A stretch of DNA of 64,000 bases from Pseudomonadota bacterium (lineage in GTDB: Bacteria > Myxococcota_A > UBA796 > SXON01): NCBI GenBank assembly GCA_005778355.1, contig SXON01000213.1, forward strand, positions 37,745-101,744, given 5' to 3'. This document shows positions 38,481 through 47,228 of the stretch, one piece after another. The position numbers and the translations under genes are program-made. The first letter of the stretch is position 1, and each line of letters starts with the position of its first letter. A model generated the notes under the pieces. That model searched no databases. It saw only the letters and a program-made list of their open reading frames with translations, and had not been told where the DNA came from.

Positions 38481-39095
38481 ATGCCCGACCTCGTCCGTTT
38501 CACCGAGTGCATGACGGGGCGGCTCTCCGCCCGTGTGTCAGAGGCACACGCCTCGGCGGAATCCGGCGGAAGCCCAAGCTACTTCGTGCTCACGGTAGTG
38601 ACGCCCGACGTCGACGCGATGGTGGCCGATCCTCGCCACCGCAACCGCGCCTACGGGTGTGTCGTGGCCCCCGCATTGGACCCGCTGCCCCTGGTCGTGG
38701 AGCACGGTTTCTTCGACCTCTTCGTCGAGGCGCCGGGCGCTGATCGCGCCTTCCACATGCACTACCAGCTCCGGCTGAGGGCCGACGACGGCCGGCGCTA
38801 CTTCCTGCGGGGCGTGAAGGAGGTGTCGAGGCGGTGGTGGATTCCCACCATGCCGGTCGACACCACCACCCTCTTCACGGATGTTTTCACGGGCGAGAAC
38901 GACCAGGGCGAGCCGGTGCTGAGAGGGGTGCTGCGCATGGGCCCAGCCGCAGTGACCATGCAGGGCCTCAGCTTCCGCGGGGCGGGTGCGTGGCTGGGAC
39001 TGCGCGGGATCGCACGGTTCATGGGCTATTACATGCGACGGGTCTGGAGCGCCTACACGGCGCCTCGCCGCGCACCCCAGCTCTGGCCCGGCTAG
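38481..39095 (+). CDS. Stand-alone domain resembling a GMC-oxidoreductase-associated module
   Basis: 204 residues from ATG at 38481. The pattern (FTECMTGRLSA..., AYGCVVAPALDPLPLVVEHGFFDLFVEAP, FHMHYQLRLRADDGRRYFLRGVKEVSRRWW, DTTTLFTDVFTG) recalls a beta-rich module seen at the end of some long cholesterol-oxidase-like proteins, here without the flavin domain. No signal peptide. I cannot assign a function; the resemblance is from memory of the motif order. Its stop overlaps by 4 bases the stop of the convergent small gene. Confidence 0.45.
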   Translation: MPDLVRFTECMTGRLSARVSEAHASAESGGSPSYFVLTVVTPDVDAMVADPRHRNRAYGCVVAPALDPLPLVVEHGFFDLFVEAPGADRAFHMHYQLRLRADDGRRYFLRGVKEVSRRWWIPTMPVDTTTLFTDVFTGENDQGEPVLRGVLRMGPAAVTMQGLSFRGAGAWLGLRGIARFMGYYMRRVWSAYTAPRRAPQLWPG

Positions 39096-39391
39096 TCGAG
39101 ACAGTCCTCGCTGCCCGGGGGGCGGGTGCGGCGGAGCACCAGGCAGCTGCCGAAGCAGGCCGAGGCGCGGTCCTGTGGCGACCATGCGAGCGGGGGGAAT
39201 CCGCCCTGGGTCTGGAACGTGGCCTCGCAGTCCGGCTTGCGGTCGAGGCAGTAGGCCTCGCAGGTGCCCGGACTGGCGACGCCGGTCGACGGCGCAGGCG
39301 GCCGGTGGGACAGGGCGAAGGCGGCGAGGCCGAGGGCCGCGCCGAGCACCACCCAGGGGAGCCAGCGACGGACGCTGGTGAGTACACCCAC
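39092..39391 (-). CDS. Small single-pass membrane protein, Cys-rich
   Basis: 99 residues, GTG start. One N-terminal helix (LPWVVLGAALGLAAFALSH) then an extracytoplasmic domain with five Cys (CEAYCLDRKPDC, CFGSCL, DC). It begins 5 bases after the kinase stop, so it is probably cotranscribed and may be a partner or accessory of that kinase. Unknown family. Confidence 0.55.
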   Translation of the reverse strand: MGVLTSVRRWLPWVVLGAALGLAAFALSHRPPAPSTGVASPGTCEAYCLDRKPDCEATFQTQGGFPPLAWSPQDRASACFGSCLVLRRTRPPGSEDCLD

Positions 39392-39395
39392 GAGC

Positions 39396-41060
39396 CTACT
39401 CCTTGATGACCTTGCAGTTGCCGAAGGACTTGGAGCAGCGAAGCTGCGTGGTCTTGCCCGACACTACCTGCACGCGCAGGCTCACGGGGGTGCCCTCGCC
39501 GAAGCTCACCTCGGCGGTGTAGTCGCCAGCGGGCAGCTCGCCCGGTTCGAAACTTCCTGTCGCGCCGGTGAGCTTGGCCGACACGGCGTCGCCACCGAGG
39601 GCAACGCGTCCCGGGCCGCTCGGCGGGGCCGCCGCCTCGGGGGCGGGCGTCGGCGGGGACGACGGGCTCACCGCCGGTGAAGTCGTCGGGGTAGCCTCCT
39701 TCCCCGACGCGGCCGTCGGCTTGCTACTCTCCGCCTTCGTCGCGGTGAGTTTGCTGTCGGCAGGTGCGCTCGTCGGCGCGGGCGTGGTCGTGGCGGCGGT
39801 GGCGGCGGGTGGCGGGGTTGCCGGTGTCGCGACTGCGGTCGGAGAGGCTGCTGTCGGCACGACGCTCGGCGTGGTGACCGCCGGTGCGGTGACCGCCGGC
39901 GGGGGAACGGCCGGCGTCGGGGTGGCGGCCACGGCGGTGTTCGCTTCCTTGCCCTCGCCCCCGCCCGCCGAGAAGCCAATGATCACGGCCGGGATGACGA
40001 TCGCGGCGGCAAGCCCGCCCGCGAGGAGCAGCGCGGCGGGCGCGGCCACCCACGCGGGCAGTCCGCCGCCGCTCTGCTTGGTGCGTGTACCGGTGGACAC
40101 CGGGTGGGAGCCGCTTCTCTCCACGAGAATTGTCCCCGTGCGCTCGGCGGCCGCGGTGGCGCGACGTTCTTCCTGGACCCGCAGCGCACCAGGCACCACG
40201 TTCTCCGCCCACTCGTCGAGCGACTCCCCCGGCAAGGCGGCGCGGATGGTGGCGCAGAGCCGGGCCGTCTCGCGAGACGTGGGCCGGTCACCGGGCTTCT
40301 TCGCCAGCATGGAGGCGACGAGATCATGCAGCGGCTGGCTCACCTCGGCGAGCCAGTTCCATTGGGCCTTCAGGCGTTCCCCGGGGGGCTGTCGGTCGGC
40401 GTCCATCGCCGTCTTCCCAGGTTTCACCCCGGTCAGCATCTCGAAGAGCGTCACGCCCAGGGCGTAGATGTCGCCGGCGTGCGAGTCCTCGCCGTAGAAA
40501 CGCTCAGGTGCCATGTAGGGCACCGTGCCGAAAGCGGCCTCGCGCGTGGCCTCCTCGCGGGCGGTGAGCTCGGCCCGGGCCACGCCGAAGTCGAGGATCT
40601 TCACTTCGCCCTGTGCGGTGACGCGGAGGTTGGAGGGTTTGATGTCGCGGTGAATCAGCTTCAGTGGCTTGCCGTCGGGACCCGCCTGGTGGGCCGCCGC
40701 GTGGAGCGCGCTCGCGACCTCCTCGGTGATGGCCAGCGCCGCCACGGGCGGCACCGGACGAAGGGAAAGGAGCTCGGTGAGGTCGCAGCCCTCGACGTAC
40801 TCCATGACGATCGCCCAGGTGCCATCGAGCTCCACGAGGTCGTCGACCCGCACGATCGCCCGGTGACGGATCGCAGCCAGCATCCGCGCCTCGTCGCGCA
40901 GGCGCCCGACGAGTCCGGGCTCGAGGGCCTTCTCTGGTCGCAGGAGCTTCACTGCGACGCGCCGCTCCAGGCCGGTGCCCACGGTCTCGGCCAGGTACAC
41001 CGCGCCGAACGCGCCCCGCCCGAGCTGGGCCTGGACGCGGTAGCTCCGCGCCCCTTTCAC
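39396..41060 (-). CDS. Membrane Ser/Thr protein kinase (Hanks type)
   Basis: 554 residues from GTG at 41060 (overlaps upstream stop). Kinase domain about residues 7-270: LGRGAFGAVYLA, catalytic Lys in RVAVKLL, HRDIKPSN, DFGVA, TVPYMAPE. Then a basic linker, a transmembrane helix (AWVAAPAALLLAGGLAAAIVIPAVIIGF), a long Pro/Ala/Thr-rich extracytoplasmic stretch of about 130 residues and a C-terminal PEGA-like beta domain with two Cys. It probably senses envelope state and phosphorylates cytoplasmic targets. Cotranscribed with the preceding secreted protein. Confidence 0.9.
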   Translation of the reverse strand: MKGARSYRVQAQLGRGAFGAVYLAETVGTGLERRVAVKLLRPEKALEPGLVGRLRDEARMLAAIRHRAIVRVDDLVELDGTWAIVMEYVEGCDLTELLSLRPVPPVAALAITEEVASALHAAAHQAGPDGKPLKLIHRDIKPSNLRVTAQGEVKILDFGVARAELTAREEATREAAFGTVPYMAPERFYGEDSHAGDIYALGVTLFEMLTGVKPGKTAMDADRQPPGERLKAQWNWLAEVSQPLHDLVASMLAKKPGDRPTSRETARLCATIRAALPGESLDEWAENVVPGALRVQEERRATAAAERTGTILVERSGSHPVSTGTRTKQSGGGLPAWVAAPAALLLAGGLAAAIVIPAVIIGFSAGGGEGKEANTAVAATPTPAVPPPAVTAPAVTTPSVVPTAASPTAVATPATPPPAATAATTTPAPTSAPADSKLTATKAESSKPTAASGKEATPTTSPAVSPSSPPTPAPEAAAPPSGPGRVALGGDAVSAKLTGATGSFEPGELPAGDYTAEVSFGEGTPVSLRVQVVSGKTTQLRCSKSFGNCKVIKE

Positions 41061-42013
41061 CACGTGACCACCAGCGTGGTGGCCAGGCCGCCCGCGAGCA
41101 CGGTCGTCCCGATCCAACCCCACGTGAGTCCGTTGGCCTGGCTGCGGAAGACCTCGGCCTGCGGTTCAGGCACCCCTGGATCGAGCGCGTTCTGCTCGGC
41201 GGTGGCCGCGAAGGCGTAGAGGGCCCCCGTGGCGGCGAGCCCGAGGCCGGTGCCGGCCAGGAGGGCCACGTGGCGCGCGGTCCGGTTCTCGCGGTCGATC
41301 TGGGCCTGCGTCTCGCTCGCTGGCTTTGAGCTGGCGGAAGGCTTCAGCTTGGGAGGCTTCTCGGTAATCGCCTTGGCCACGGATCGCGGACCGCGCGGCG
41401 CCGTCGATGCCTTTGCCGCCACGGGCGCGGCGACCTCCCCAGTGGCGCTCTCCCAGTCGACGAGTGCATCGCCGGGCCAGTAATAGCGCGTTTCTTTCAC
41501 GACGCCCTGATTGTCGAGGTGCTGGAGGGTGGCGGACACGTCGGCTGCAACACGCGGGGCGAAGGCGCCATTCACCTCGATCCAGCCGTCGGCGAAGGCG
41601 GCGAGAACCGGGCCCTCGCCATGGGGCGCGCCTACGAGGGAGGCCCGCAGCTGGTCGAGCTTGTGCCCCGAGGGGGCGAGCTCCTCGGGGAAGCGCACCT
41701 CCGGGTCGATCGCGAGCATGCCGGCCACCGCGTACTTCATCCGCGCCTCGTCGCCGTCGAGGAAGGCGCCGAGGGCCATCAGGCGGTGCAAGCGCACGAC
41801 GTCGAGCGCGGACAGGGGGTCGTGTACGCAACCGAGTCGCGACTCGGCCTCGCGCCGGGCCGACACGAAGTTCTCCGCGTCCTGGCTTGCGAAGGCTTGC
41901 TCCGCGATGCTCGCGGCGTCCATCACCTCGTCGGAACCGAAGCTTCGCGAGCAGCTGTCGAGCGGCGCGGCCGAGGCCATGGCGATGATCGCGAGCACGT
42001 GCCAGCTTATCAT
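41057..42013 (-). CDS. Secreted/membrane protein upstream of kinase
   Basis: 318 residues from ATG at 42013. Signal peptide MISWHVLAIIAMASAAP; helical N-terminal region with SARREAESRLGCVHDPLSALDVVRLHRLMALGAFLDGDEARMKYAVAGMLAIDPEVRFPEEL, a pattern common in myxobacterial proteins linked to kinases. Then a Lys/Ser-rich linker and two hydrophobic segments near the C-terminus. Function unknown; likely works with the kinase whose start overlaps its stop. Confidence 0.65.
   Translation of the reverse strand: MISWHVLAIIAMASAAPLDSCSRSFGSDEVMDAASIAEQAFASQDAENFVSARREAESRLGCVHDPLSALDVVRLHRLMALGAFLDGDEARMKYAVAGMLAIDPEVRFPEELAPSGHKLDQLRASLVGAPHGEGPVLAAFADGWIEVNGAFAPRVAADVSATLQHLDNQGVVKETRYYWPGDALVDWESATGEVAAPVAAKASTAPRGPRSVAKAITEKPPKLKPSASSKPASETQAQIDRENRTARHVALLAGTGLGLAATGALYAFAATAEQNALDPGVPEPQAEVFRSQANGLTWGWIGTTVLAGGLATTLVVTW
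41832..41847. repeat. 16-bp perfect palindrome CCGAGTCGCGACTCGG
   Basis: Variant of the recurring GTCGCGAC palindrome with a different flank, in the coding region of the gene at 41057-42013. Confidence 0.85.
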
Positions 42014-42043
42014 GTGGCTCCCGCGTGCAATGGAGGCGACGCC

Positions 42044-42490
42044 ATGCTTCTCTCCCTCCTCTTCGGCTGCTCGCCCTTCGAGGGTACCTGGGTTTTCTAT
42101 CTGGACGCCGAGCCGACGGTGAGCGGCGACTGCGCCGAGGAAGACGACGACGACAGCACCTACGAGTCTAACCGCGGCACCCTGGTCGACATCTATGCTC
42201 TGGCCTCCAGCGGCTACGCGGTGGTGCTCGACGAGGTGCTCACCGGCGAGGCCGGGGGAGGCGCGCTGCATGCCGAGTGGCTCGAGGAGTACACCGAGGG
42301 GTCCACCACGCGCTCGAACTTCCTCACGCTCGATGCCACGCTGGAGGGCGGGGCGATGCTGGGGGAGGTGAGCTCAGGGTCCTGGCGCGAGTCGGACAAC
42401 GGCAGCGATTACAGTTGCGAGAGCAGCTACGGCTTCACCGCTGACCGCATCACGTCGAGTCGCGACAGCTATGTGGGAGGGTCCGAATGA
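42044..42490 (+). CDS. Small acidic lipoprotein
   Basis: 148 residues. GGAGG at 42032 precedes the ATG. Minimal lipoprotein signal MLLSLLFGC, then an acidic beta-rich domain (TWVFYLDAEPTVSGDCAEEDDDDS, LDATLEGGAMLGEVSSGSW). Unknown function. It overlaps the next lipoprotein gene (ATGA) and is divergent from the kinase unit with 30 bases between starts. Confidence 0.65.
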   Translation: MLLSLLFGCSPFEGTWVFYLDAEPTVSGDCAEEDDDDSTYESNRGTLVDIYALASSGYAVVLDEVLTGEAGGGALHAEWLEEYTEGSTTRSNFLTLDATLEGGAMLGEVSSGSWRESDNGSDYSCESSYGFTADRITSSRDSYVGGSE

Positions 42491-42993
42491 CGGCGCTGTG
42501 GCTGCTCCTCGGCTGCGGCGGCAGCTACGACGGGAGCTGGCTGATGAGCTTCGTGTACAAGGGCGAGGAAGGCGGCGGTACCGGCCAACGCGAAGACCTG
42601 ATGGTCAACATCTACACCACCGCCTCGGGCAAGACGGTGGCCGACTTCGCGGGCACGTTGATGACCGGGGCCATCGAGGCCGGCGCCATCGAGGTGTCGC
42701 TGGTGGAGAGCTACGCGTACAAGCGCGGGGACTGCACCTATGAGAACGAGCAAATTCTCAGCCTGAGCGGAGAGTTCTCCGGCACCGCCCAGGTCGCGGG
42801 CGACCTCCAGCTGAAGTACACCGGTCGCGACTGCGGCGAGACCGAAACCGACGTGTCGGGCTACACCATGACCGGCCTGCGGCTCGACGCCGACCCAGCG
42901 AGCCACGTGGGTAACTTCAATAACAACTGGTTCGACGATTACTATTACTACGAGGACTACGGCGACGACGAGGACTTCGGCGACTCGGGCTAG
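42487..42993 (+). CDS. Small acidic lipoprotein, Tyr/Asp-rich tail
   Basis: 168 residues. Signal MTALWLLLGC, then a domain similar in pattern to the preceding protein (GSWLMSFVYKGEEGGG, LSLSGEFSGTAQVAGDLQLKY). The tail WFDDYYYYEDYGDDEDFGD could bind cations. Likely a diverged tandem duplicate of its neighbour. Confidence 0.65.
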   Translation: MTALWLLLGCGGSYDGSWLMSFVYKGEEGGGTGQREDLMVNIYTTASGKTVADFAGTLMTGAIEAGAIEVSLVESYAYKRGDCTYENEQILSLSGEFSGTAQVAGDLQLKYTGRDCGETETDVSGYTMTGLRLDADPASHVGNFNNNWFDDYYYYEDYGDDEDFGDSG

Positions 42994-42994
42994 G

Positions 42995-43038
42995 GCCAAT
43001 GCCGCTCTGATAGCTGAGTCATGATCGGCGGCATTGGC
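42995..43038. terminator. Bidirectional terminator-like hairpin
   Basis: Perfect 11-bp stem GCCAATGCCGC / GCGGCATTGGC with a 22-base loop, filling exactly the gap between two convergent stops. No T-run follows on either side, so termination may be weak or factor-dependent. Confidence 0.6.
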
Positions 43039-43039
43039 G

Positions 43040-43942
43040 CTAGCTCGGGAGCAGGGCGGCCGCGCGCGCGACCTCGACCCGGACCATCTTCTTGCGCCAC
43101 GGGACCGCAGTGAGATGGGTGGCGAGCGGTTGAACAGCGGCGTGGGCCGCGTCGACCAGGTCGGCTGGCGTCCGAGCGGCGACGGCCAGGGGCCTCGGGC
43201 CCACGGCGGAGATCACGGCCCGGTAGCCCTCGTCGTCACGCGACACGGCGACGAGCAACTGACCGTAGTCGATGGCCGCGCGCAAGCGGAGTTTCCGGTG
43301 AACCACCGCGGGCGGAGCTGGGGGGAGCTCCACCGAGGCGATGATGTCTCCGCGCGCAAACAACGAGTCACGACCGTCGGCCTGATACATCGCTGATACA
43401 TTCACGCTGCGCTCGCCTGTCGGTCCATGCACGCGCACTCGGGCACCGTAGAGCCACAACGCGGGCACCGTGTCGGCCGAGTGGGCGGCGTAGCAGCCCG
43501 TTCCCCGGGGGGCCACGTGGCAGATGGTGCCCTCGCACTTCAGGCAACCGCCGAGTGCCTTGCGCCAGCCTTCGGGCTGGTTGTAATACACGCAGCGTGT
43601 ATCAAGGGCCAGGTTGCCACCCAGCGTGGCCATGCCCTGGATGGTGGGCGTGGCCACCGTGCGACAGGCTGCGGCGAGCGCAGGATACTCAGCGTTTACC
43701 CATGGTACATGTGATACCTCTCGGAGGCTCAAGCCCGCGCCAATGGTGCCGCGGGAAAGCTGTCGAAGCTCCGTTAGGCGTCGTGTCGAAACCAGGACGC
43801 TCGGCTGGAAAAGGCCGTGCTTCAGCGAGGGAAGCAGATCGGTACCGCCTGCGAGTAGTTTCGCGCCGGGTTCGGCGACGAGACGCATGGCCGCGTCGAG
43901 CGTTGCGGGTGCCTCATAGTCTAGGCGAGGGAAGGGCAGCAT
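43040..43942 (-). CDS. hcrB: 4-hydroxybenzoyl-CoA reductase, beta (FAD / 4Fe-4S) subunit
   Basis: 300 residues. FAD-binding subunit of the molybdenum hydroxylase family: AGGTDLLPSLK, GAGLSLREVSHV, PTIQGMATLGGNLALDTRC. Between residues about 115 and 160 it has the extra loop CVYYNQ...LGGCLKCEGTICHVAPRGTGC, the insertion that in Thauera HcrB binds a [4Fe-4S] cluster and distinguishes 4-hydroxybenzoyl-CoA reductase from xanthine dehydrogenase and CO dehydrogenase. This is the best evidence for the enzyme's identity. Last gene of hcrCAB; ATG overlaps the hcrA stop. Confidence 0.92.
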   Translation of the reverse strand: MLPFPRLDYEAPATLDAAMRLVAEPGAKLLAGGTDLLPSLKHGLFQPSVLVSTRRLTELRQLSRGTIGAGLSLREVSHVPWVNAEYPALAAACRTVATPTIQGMATLGGNLALDTRCVYYNQPEGWRKALGGCLKCEGTICHVAPRGTGCYAAHSADTVPALWLYGARVRVHGPTGERSVNVSAMYQADGRDSLFARGDIIASVELPPAPPAVVHRKLRLRAAIDYGQLLVAVSRDDEGYRAVISAVGPRPLAVAARTPADLVDAAHAAVQPLATHLTAVPWRKKMVRVEVARAAALLPS

Positions 43943-46218
43943 CAGGCCCTCCCCCGCTGCTTTCGTTCCAGCGCCTTCAGCACACGCTCAGGCGTGAATG
44001 GCGGTTGCTCCATCCATAAGCCTGTCGCATCGTGGATCGCGTTGGCGATGGCAGGTGCCGTCGAGAGCTGCGGTCCCTCCCCGGCCTCCTTGGCGCCGAG
44101 CGGCCCCTCAGGGTCGTTGGACTCCACCGGGAAGACGACGATCTCGGGGCACTCGTGCACCGTGGGAATCTTGTATTCGAGCAGGCTCGGTGCGCGCACG
44201 CGGCCTTGCTGGTAGCTCTGTTCCTCGCTCATCGCTTCGCCCACGCCCATGTACACGCAGCCCTCGATCTGTCCCTCGACGATCGCCAGGTTGAGCACCT
44301 TCCCGCAGTCGTGCGCCACCCAGACTTTGTCGACGGTCACGACCCCCGTCTCGGGATCGACGGTCACCTCGGCCACCTGGGCGGTGAAGCTGTACGCCGG
44401 GCTCGGACCGACAGACTGCCTCCGGAAACGGCTGCCGATCTTGGGCGGCGTGTAGCCACCCCCCTGGATGAGGGGTCCAAACTTCTCCTCCGCCAGCCAC
44501 ACCGCGTCGACCCATGACACACGCGATGTATCAGTGCCCACGCCGTCAGGGCCGAAATCGATGCTCGAGGTCTCAGTGGCAAACTTTGTCGCTACGGCCG
44601 CGGCGATCTTGTCGCGGAGCGGCCGCACGGCCGCCAGGCAGGCATTGCCCGCCATGAAGGTGACCCGGCTCGAGTAGCTGCCGAGGTCGACGGGCGTGAG
44701 CGAGGTGTCAGCCTCGATCACCCGCACGTCTTCCGGTCGCAGGCCAAGCTCGTTCGCCGCGAGGGCAGCGAGCATGTGGTTGCTGCCCTGGCCGATATCG
44801 GCGGTGCCCGAGAACAGCGTGACCTCGCCGCTGCGATCAATCTTGATCTGCACCGCGCTGTGCGGCATCTCGTTCTGGTACACCGGATGCAGCGCGCCGC
44901 ACATGTACGCGCTGGCGGCGAGGCCCAGTCCCCGGTTGGGGCCGAGTTTCCCGTGCCGGGTGCGGAACCCGCTGGCCTCCACCACCCTCTCGATGCACTC
45001 CTTGATGCCGACGCTGGTGATGCGGAGCCCGTTGCAGGTCTCCGAGTTGGCCTCGATGAGGTTGCGCTGGCGGATCTCGACGGGGCTGAGCCCGAGCTTT
45101 GCGGCGGCCTTGTCGAGGTGCATCTCAAGGGCGAAGCGAGGCTGGATCGCACCGTGCCCTCGCTTGGGGCCGCAGGGGGGTTTGTTGGTGTAAAGTCGGT
45201 GCGATTCGAATCGATAATTCTCAAGCTTGTAAGGGAGTGTCATGAACACGCCCAGGTAGTAGCTGGTCACCACCCCGTAGCTGGCGTAGGCGCCGCCTTC
45301 GGCCCATGCCTTGAAGTCGATGGCGGTGATGGCGCCCTCGGCCGAGAACCCCATCTTGAGCCACATCCGCGTGGGATGACGCCCGCGGTGGGCGTAGAAG
45401 ACCTCCTCACGCTCCAACACGATCCGCACGGGGCGACCCAGCTTCTTCGCAAGGTACGCCGCGCAGATATCGGTGCAGAATGGGTCGCACTTGCCGCCGT
45501 AGCCGGCACCGACGGCGGGCTTGATGAGACGGATGTCGGCGTCGCGCATGCCGAGCGCCTTCGCCACGTCGCGGTGCACGTAGTGGGGGTTCTGAGTGCT
45601 AGACCACAGGGTGAGCTTGCCGTCGGGCTCGAGGCGAGCCAGGGCGGCGTGTGACTCGAGCGGCACGTGCGTGGAGCCGGGGTACTCGTAGGTGGACTCG
45701 ACTAAAAGGTGGGCACCCGCGAGGGCGTCGTCCACCTTGCCGTAGTCCTGGAAAACGCGGCGGAGCACGTTGGAGGGCTTCCGGGCCTCGTCGTGGATCA
45801 CCGGCTTCGCCGGGTTGAGCGCGTCTTCGATCGTGAAGACCGGCTCTAGTGCCTCGTACTCCACTTCAACCGCGTTGCAGGCTCGGCGGGCGGTGTCTTC
45901 GTCGACGGCGGCGATACACACGATTGGCTCGCCGATGTATCGCACCTTGCCGAGGGCGAGCGCCGTTTCATCCTGTGCGACAGGAATCACCCCGTATCGC
46001 CTCGGGAGTTCTTCACCGATACACGCGCCGTACACTCCAGGAATCGCGAGCGCGGGCGCCAGGTTGATACTTTTGATACGCGCGTGGGCGTGCGGCGAGC
46101 GCAAGAACTTCGCGTGTGCCATCCGCGGCAGCTTCATGTCGGCGACGAATCGAGCCCGCCCGGTGATCTTCTCGCGGCCGTCGATCTTGGGCGCGTAGGC
46201 GCCAATCGGCCCCTTCAC
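43942..46218 (-). CDS. hcrA: 4-hydroxybenzoyl-CoA reductase, alpha (molybdopterin) subunit
   Basis: 758 residues from GTG at 46218, overlapping the hcrC stop. Catalytic subunit with molybdopterin-cytosine-dinucleotide. Visible: DGREKITGRARFVADMKLPRMAHAKFLRSPHAHARI, VGAGYGGKCDPF, the GTADIGQGSNHMLAALAANELG region and the C-terminal GAKEAGEGPQLSTAPAIANAI containing the active-site Glu. The enzyme reductively removes the 4-hydroxyl of 4-hydroxybenzoyl-CoA to give benzoyl-CoA, using a strong reductant. Length close to known HcrA. The gene contains the AT-rich 9-mer GATGTATC(A/G) twice (44525, 45934). Confidence 0.9.
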   Translation of the reverse strand: MKGPIGAYAPKIDGREKITGRARFVADMKLPRMAHAKFLRSPHAHARIKSINLAPALAIPGVYGACIGEELPRRYGVIPVAQDETALALGKVRYIGEPIVCIAAVDEDTARRACNAVEVEYEALEPVFTIEDALNPAKPVIHDEARKPSNVLRRVFQDYGKVDDALAGAHLLVESTYEYPGSTHVPLESHAALARLEPDGKLTLWSSTQNPHYVHRDVAKALGMRDADIRLIKPAVGAGYGGKCDPFCTDICAAYLAKKLGRPVRIVLEREEVFYAHRGRHPTRMWLKMGFSAEGAITAIDFKAWAEGGAYASYGVVTSYYLGVFMTLPYKLENYRFESHRLYTNKPPCGPKRGHGAIQPRFALEMHLDKAAAKLGLSPVEIRQRNLIEANSETCNGLRITSVGIKECIERVVEASGFRTRHGKLGPNRGLGLAASAYMCGALHPVYQNEMPHSAVQIKIDRSGEVTLFSGTADIGQGSNHMLAALAANELGLRPEDVRVIEADTSLTPVDLGSYSSRVTFMAGNACLAAVRPLRDKIAAAVATKFATETSSIDFGPDGVGTDTSRVSWVDAVWLAEEKFGPLIQGGGYTPPKIGSRFRRQSVGPSPAYSFTAQVAEVTVDPETGVVTVDKVWVAHDCGKVLNLAIVEGQIEGCVYMGVGEAMSEEQSYQQGRVRAPSLLEYKIPTVHECPEIVVFPVESNDPEGPLGAKEAGEGPQLSTAPAIANAIHDATGLWMEQPPFTPERVLKALERKQRGRA

Positions 46219-46679
46219 TTGAGCGCCTCGCGAGCGGCGGCGAGGATCTTCGTGTAGCCGGTGCAGCGACAGATGTTGCTGCCGAGGGCGGTCCTGAGTT
46301 CGTCCTCGCTGGGGTGCGGGCGCTCCGCCCGGAGGTGGGTGAGCGCCATCACGAAGCCCGGCGTGCAATAGCCACACTGGGCAGCCACGTGGCGGTCGAA
46401 CGCGGCCTGGATGGGGCTGAGCTGGCCGTCGGGCGACACACCCTCGATGGTGGTGACCTCGTGGTCTTCCACGTCGGCGGCGAGTGTGATGCACGCAAGG
46501 CGCGGGAGACCATCGACCAGTACGGTGCAGGCACCGCAGTCGCCGACGTCGCAACCGTGCTTGCTACCCGTCAGGTCGAGGTCTTCTCGCAGGAATTCGA
46601 GCAGGCTACGAGAGGCGGGGACCAGCCGCCGGACGGGCTCGCCGTTCACGCGCAGGCTCAGGAGTAGCTCGGAGGGCAT
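46215..46679 (-). CDS. hcrC: 4-hydroxybenzoyl-CoA reductase, gamma (2x[2Fe-2S]) subunit
   Basis: 154 residues. N-terminal plant-type ferredoxin domain with KHGCDVGDCGACTVLVDG and a downstream Cys, C-terminal four-helix domain with QCGYCTPGFVM and NICRCTGYTKI: eight Cys for two [2Fe-2S] clusters. It relays electrons between HcrB and the molybdenum site. First of the three hcr genes, 42 bases after a DUF1579 gene on the same strand. Confidence 0.92.
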   Translation of the reverse strand: MPSELLLSLRVNGEPVRRLVPASRSLLEFLREDLDLTGSKHGCDVGDCGACTVLVDGLPRLACITLAADVEDHEVTTIEGVSPDGQLSPIQAAFDRHVAAQCGYCTPGFVMALTHLRAERPHPSEDELRTALGSNICRCTGYTKILAAAREALK

Positions 46680-46721
46680 CGACCGGGCGATAACCGTCCG
46701 GGCGGTGCGGCGCGTGTAGGC

Positions 46722-47228
46722 CTATCCCTGTCGCGACAGGCGCGTTTCCACGGCGCGGTGTTCGGTGCCGTCGGGTGCAATGTTGGTGGCGCTCACGATG
46801 ACGGTGTTCGCGTCGACGAGGCGGATGCTGGTGCGCCAGCCCCAGCGCTCGCCGCCACAGGCGTAGCTGCCGAGGAAAGCCAACGCGCCGTCCCCGGTGG
46901 GACCGCCGGGAGCGAACATGAGACCGGTACCGAGGTGGAAGCTGTCGACCCAGGCCATCGCGAAGTGCCCCTCGTTCTGGTCGAAGGTGAGGAGGAACTC
47001 GCCGGCATGGGGCTCGGTGGCGACGGTGCCTGTGTAGGCGGCCCGCACCACGCGGCCCCCGAGGATGGGCTGGATTTCCGCCTCGGTGTGGGTGGCGGGC
47101 GGATTTGAGGAGGGGTCGAGCCAAGTGACGGTGGGTCCCGACCACCGGCCAGCGAGGGCCAGGAGAGGGGCGTGGGCCTCGCCGGGGGCGAAGGCGGAGG
47201 TGGCGACGGCGGCGAGTTCGATGGACAC
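46722..47228 (-). CDS. DUF1579-like protein
   Basis: 168 residues from GTG at 47228. The pattern LALAGRWSGPTVTWLDPSS, EIQPILGGRVVRAAYTG, FLLTFDQNEGHFAMAWVDSFH matches DUF1579, a lipocalin-like beta-barrel family of unknown function. It is upstream of and codirectional with hcrC. The last residues (LSRQG) are encoded by the 14-bp palindrome at 46727. Confidence 0.7.
   Translation of the reverse strand: MSIELAAVATSAFAPGEAHAPLLALAGRWSGPTVTWLDPSSNPPATHTEAEIQPILGGRVVRAAYTGTVATEPHAGEFLLTFDQNEGHFAMAWVDSFHLGTGLMFAPGGPTGDGALAFLGSYACGGERWGWRTSIRLVDANTVIVSATNIAPDGTEHRAVETRLSRQG
46727..46740. repeat. 14-bp palindrome CCTGTCGCGACAGG
   Basis: Copy of the recurring TGTCGCGACA palindrome, at the 3' end of the DUF1579 gene and 48 bases upstream of the hcrC start. 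Confidence 0.9.

Noticed and set aside
43040..46679. Xanthine or aldehyde dehydrogenase
   Set aside because: The HcrB-specific four-Cys insertion and gene order C-A-B favour 4-hydroxybenzoyl-CoA reductase.
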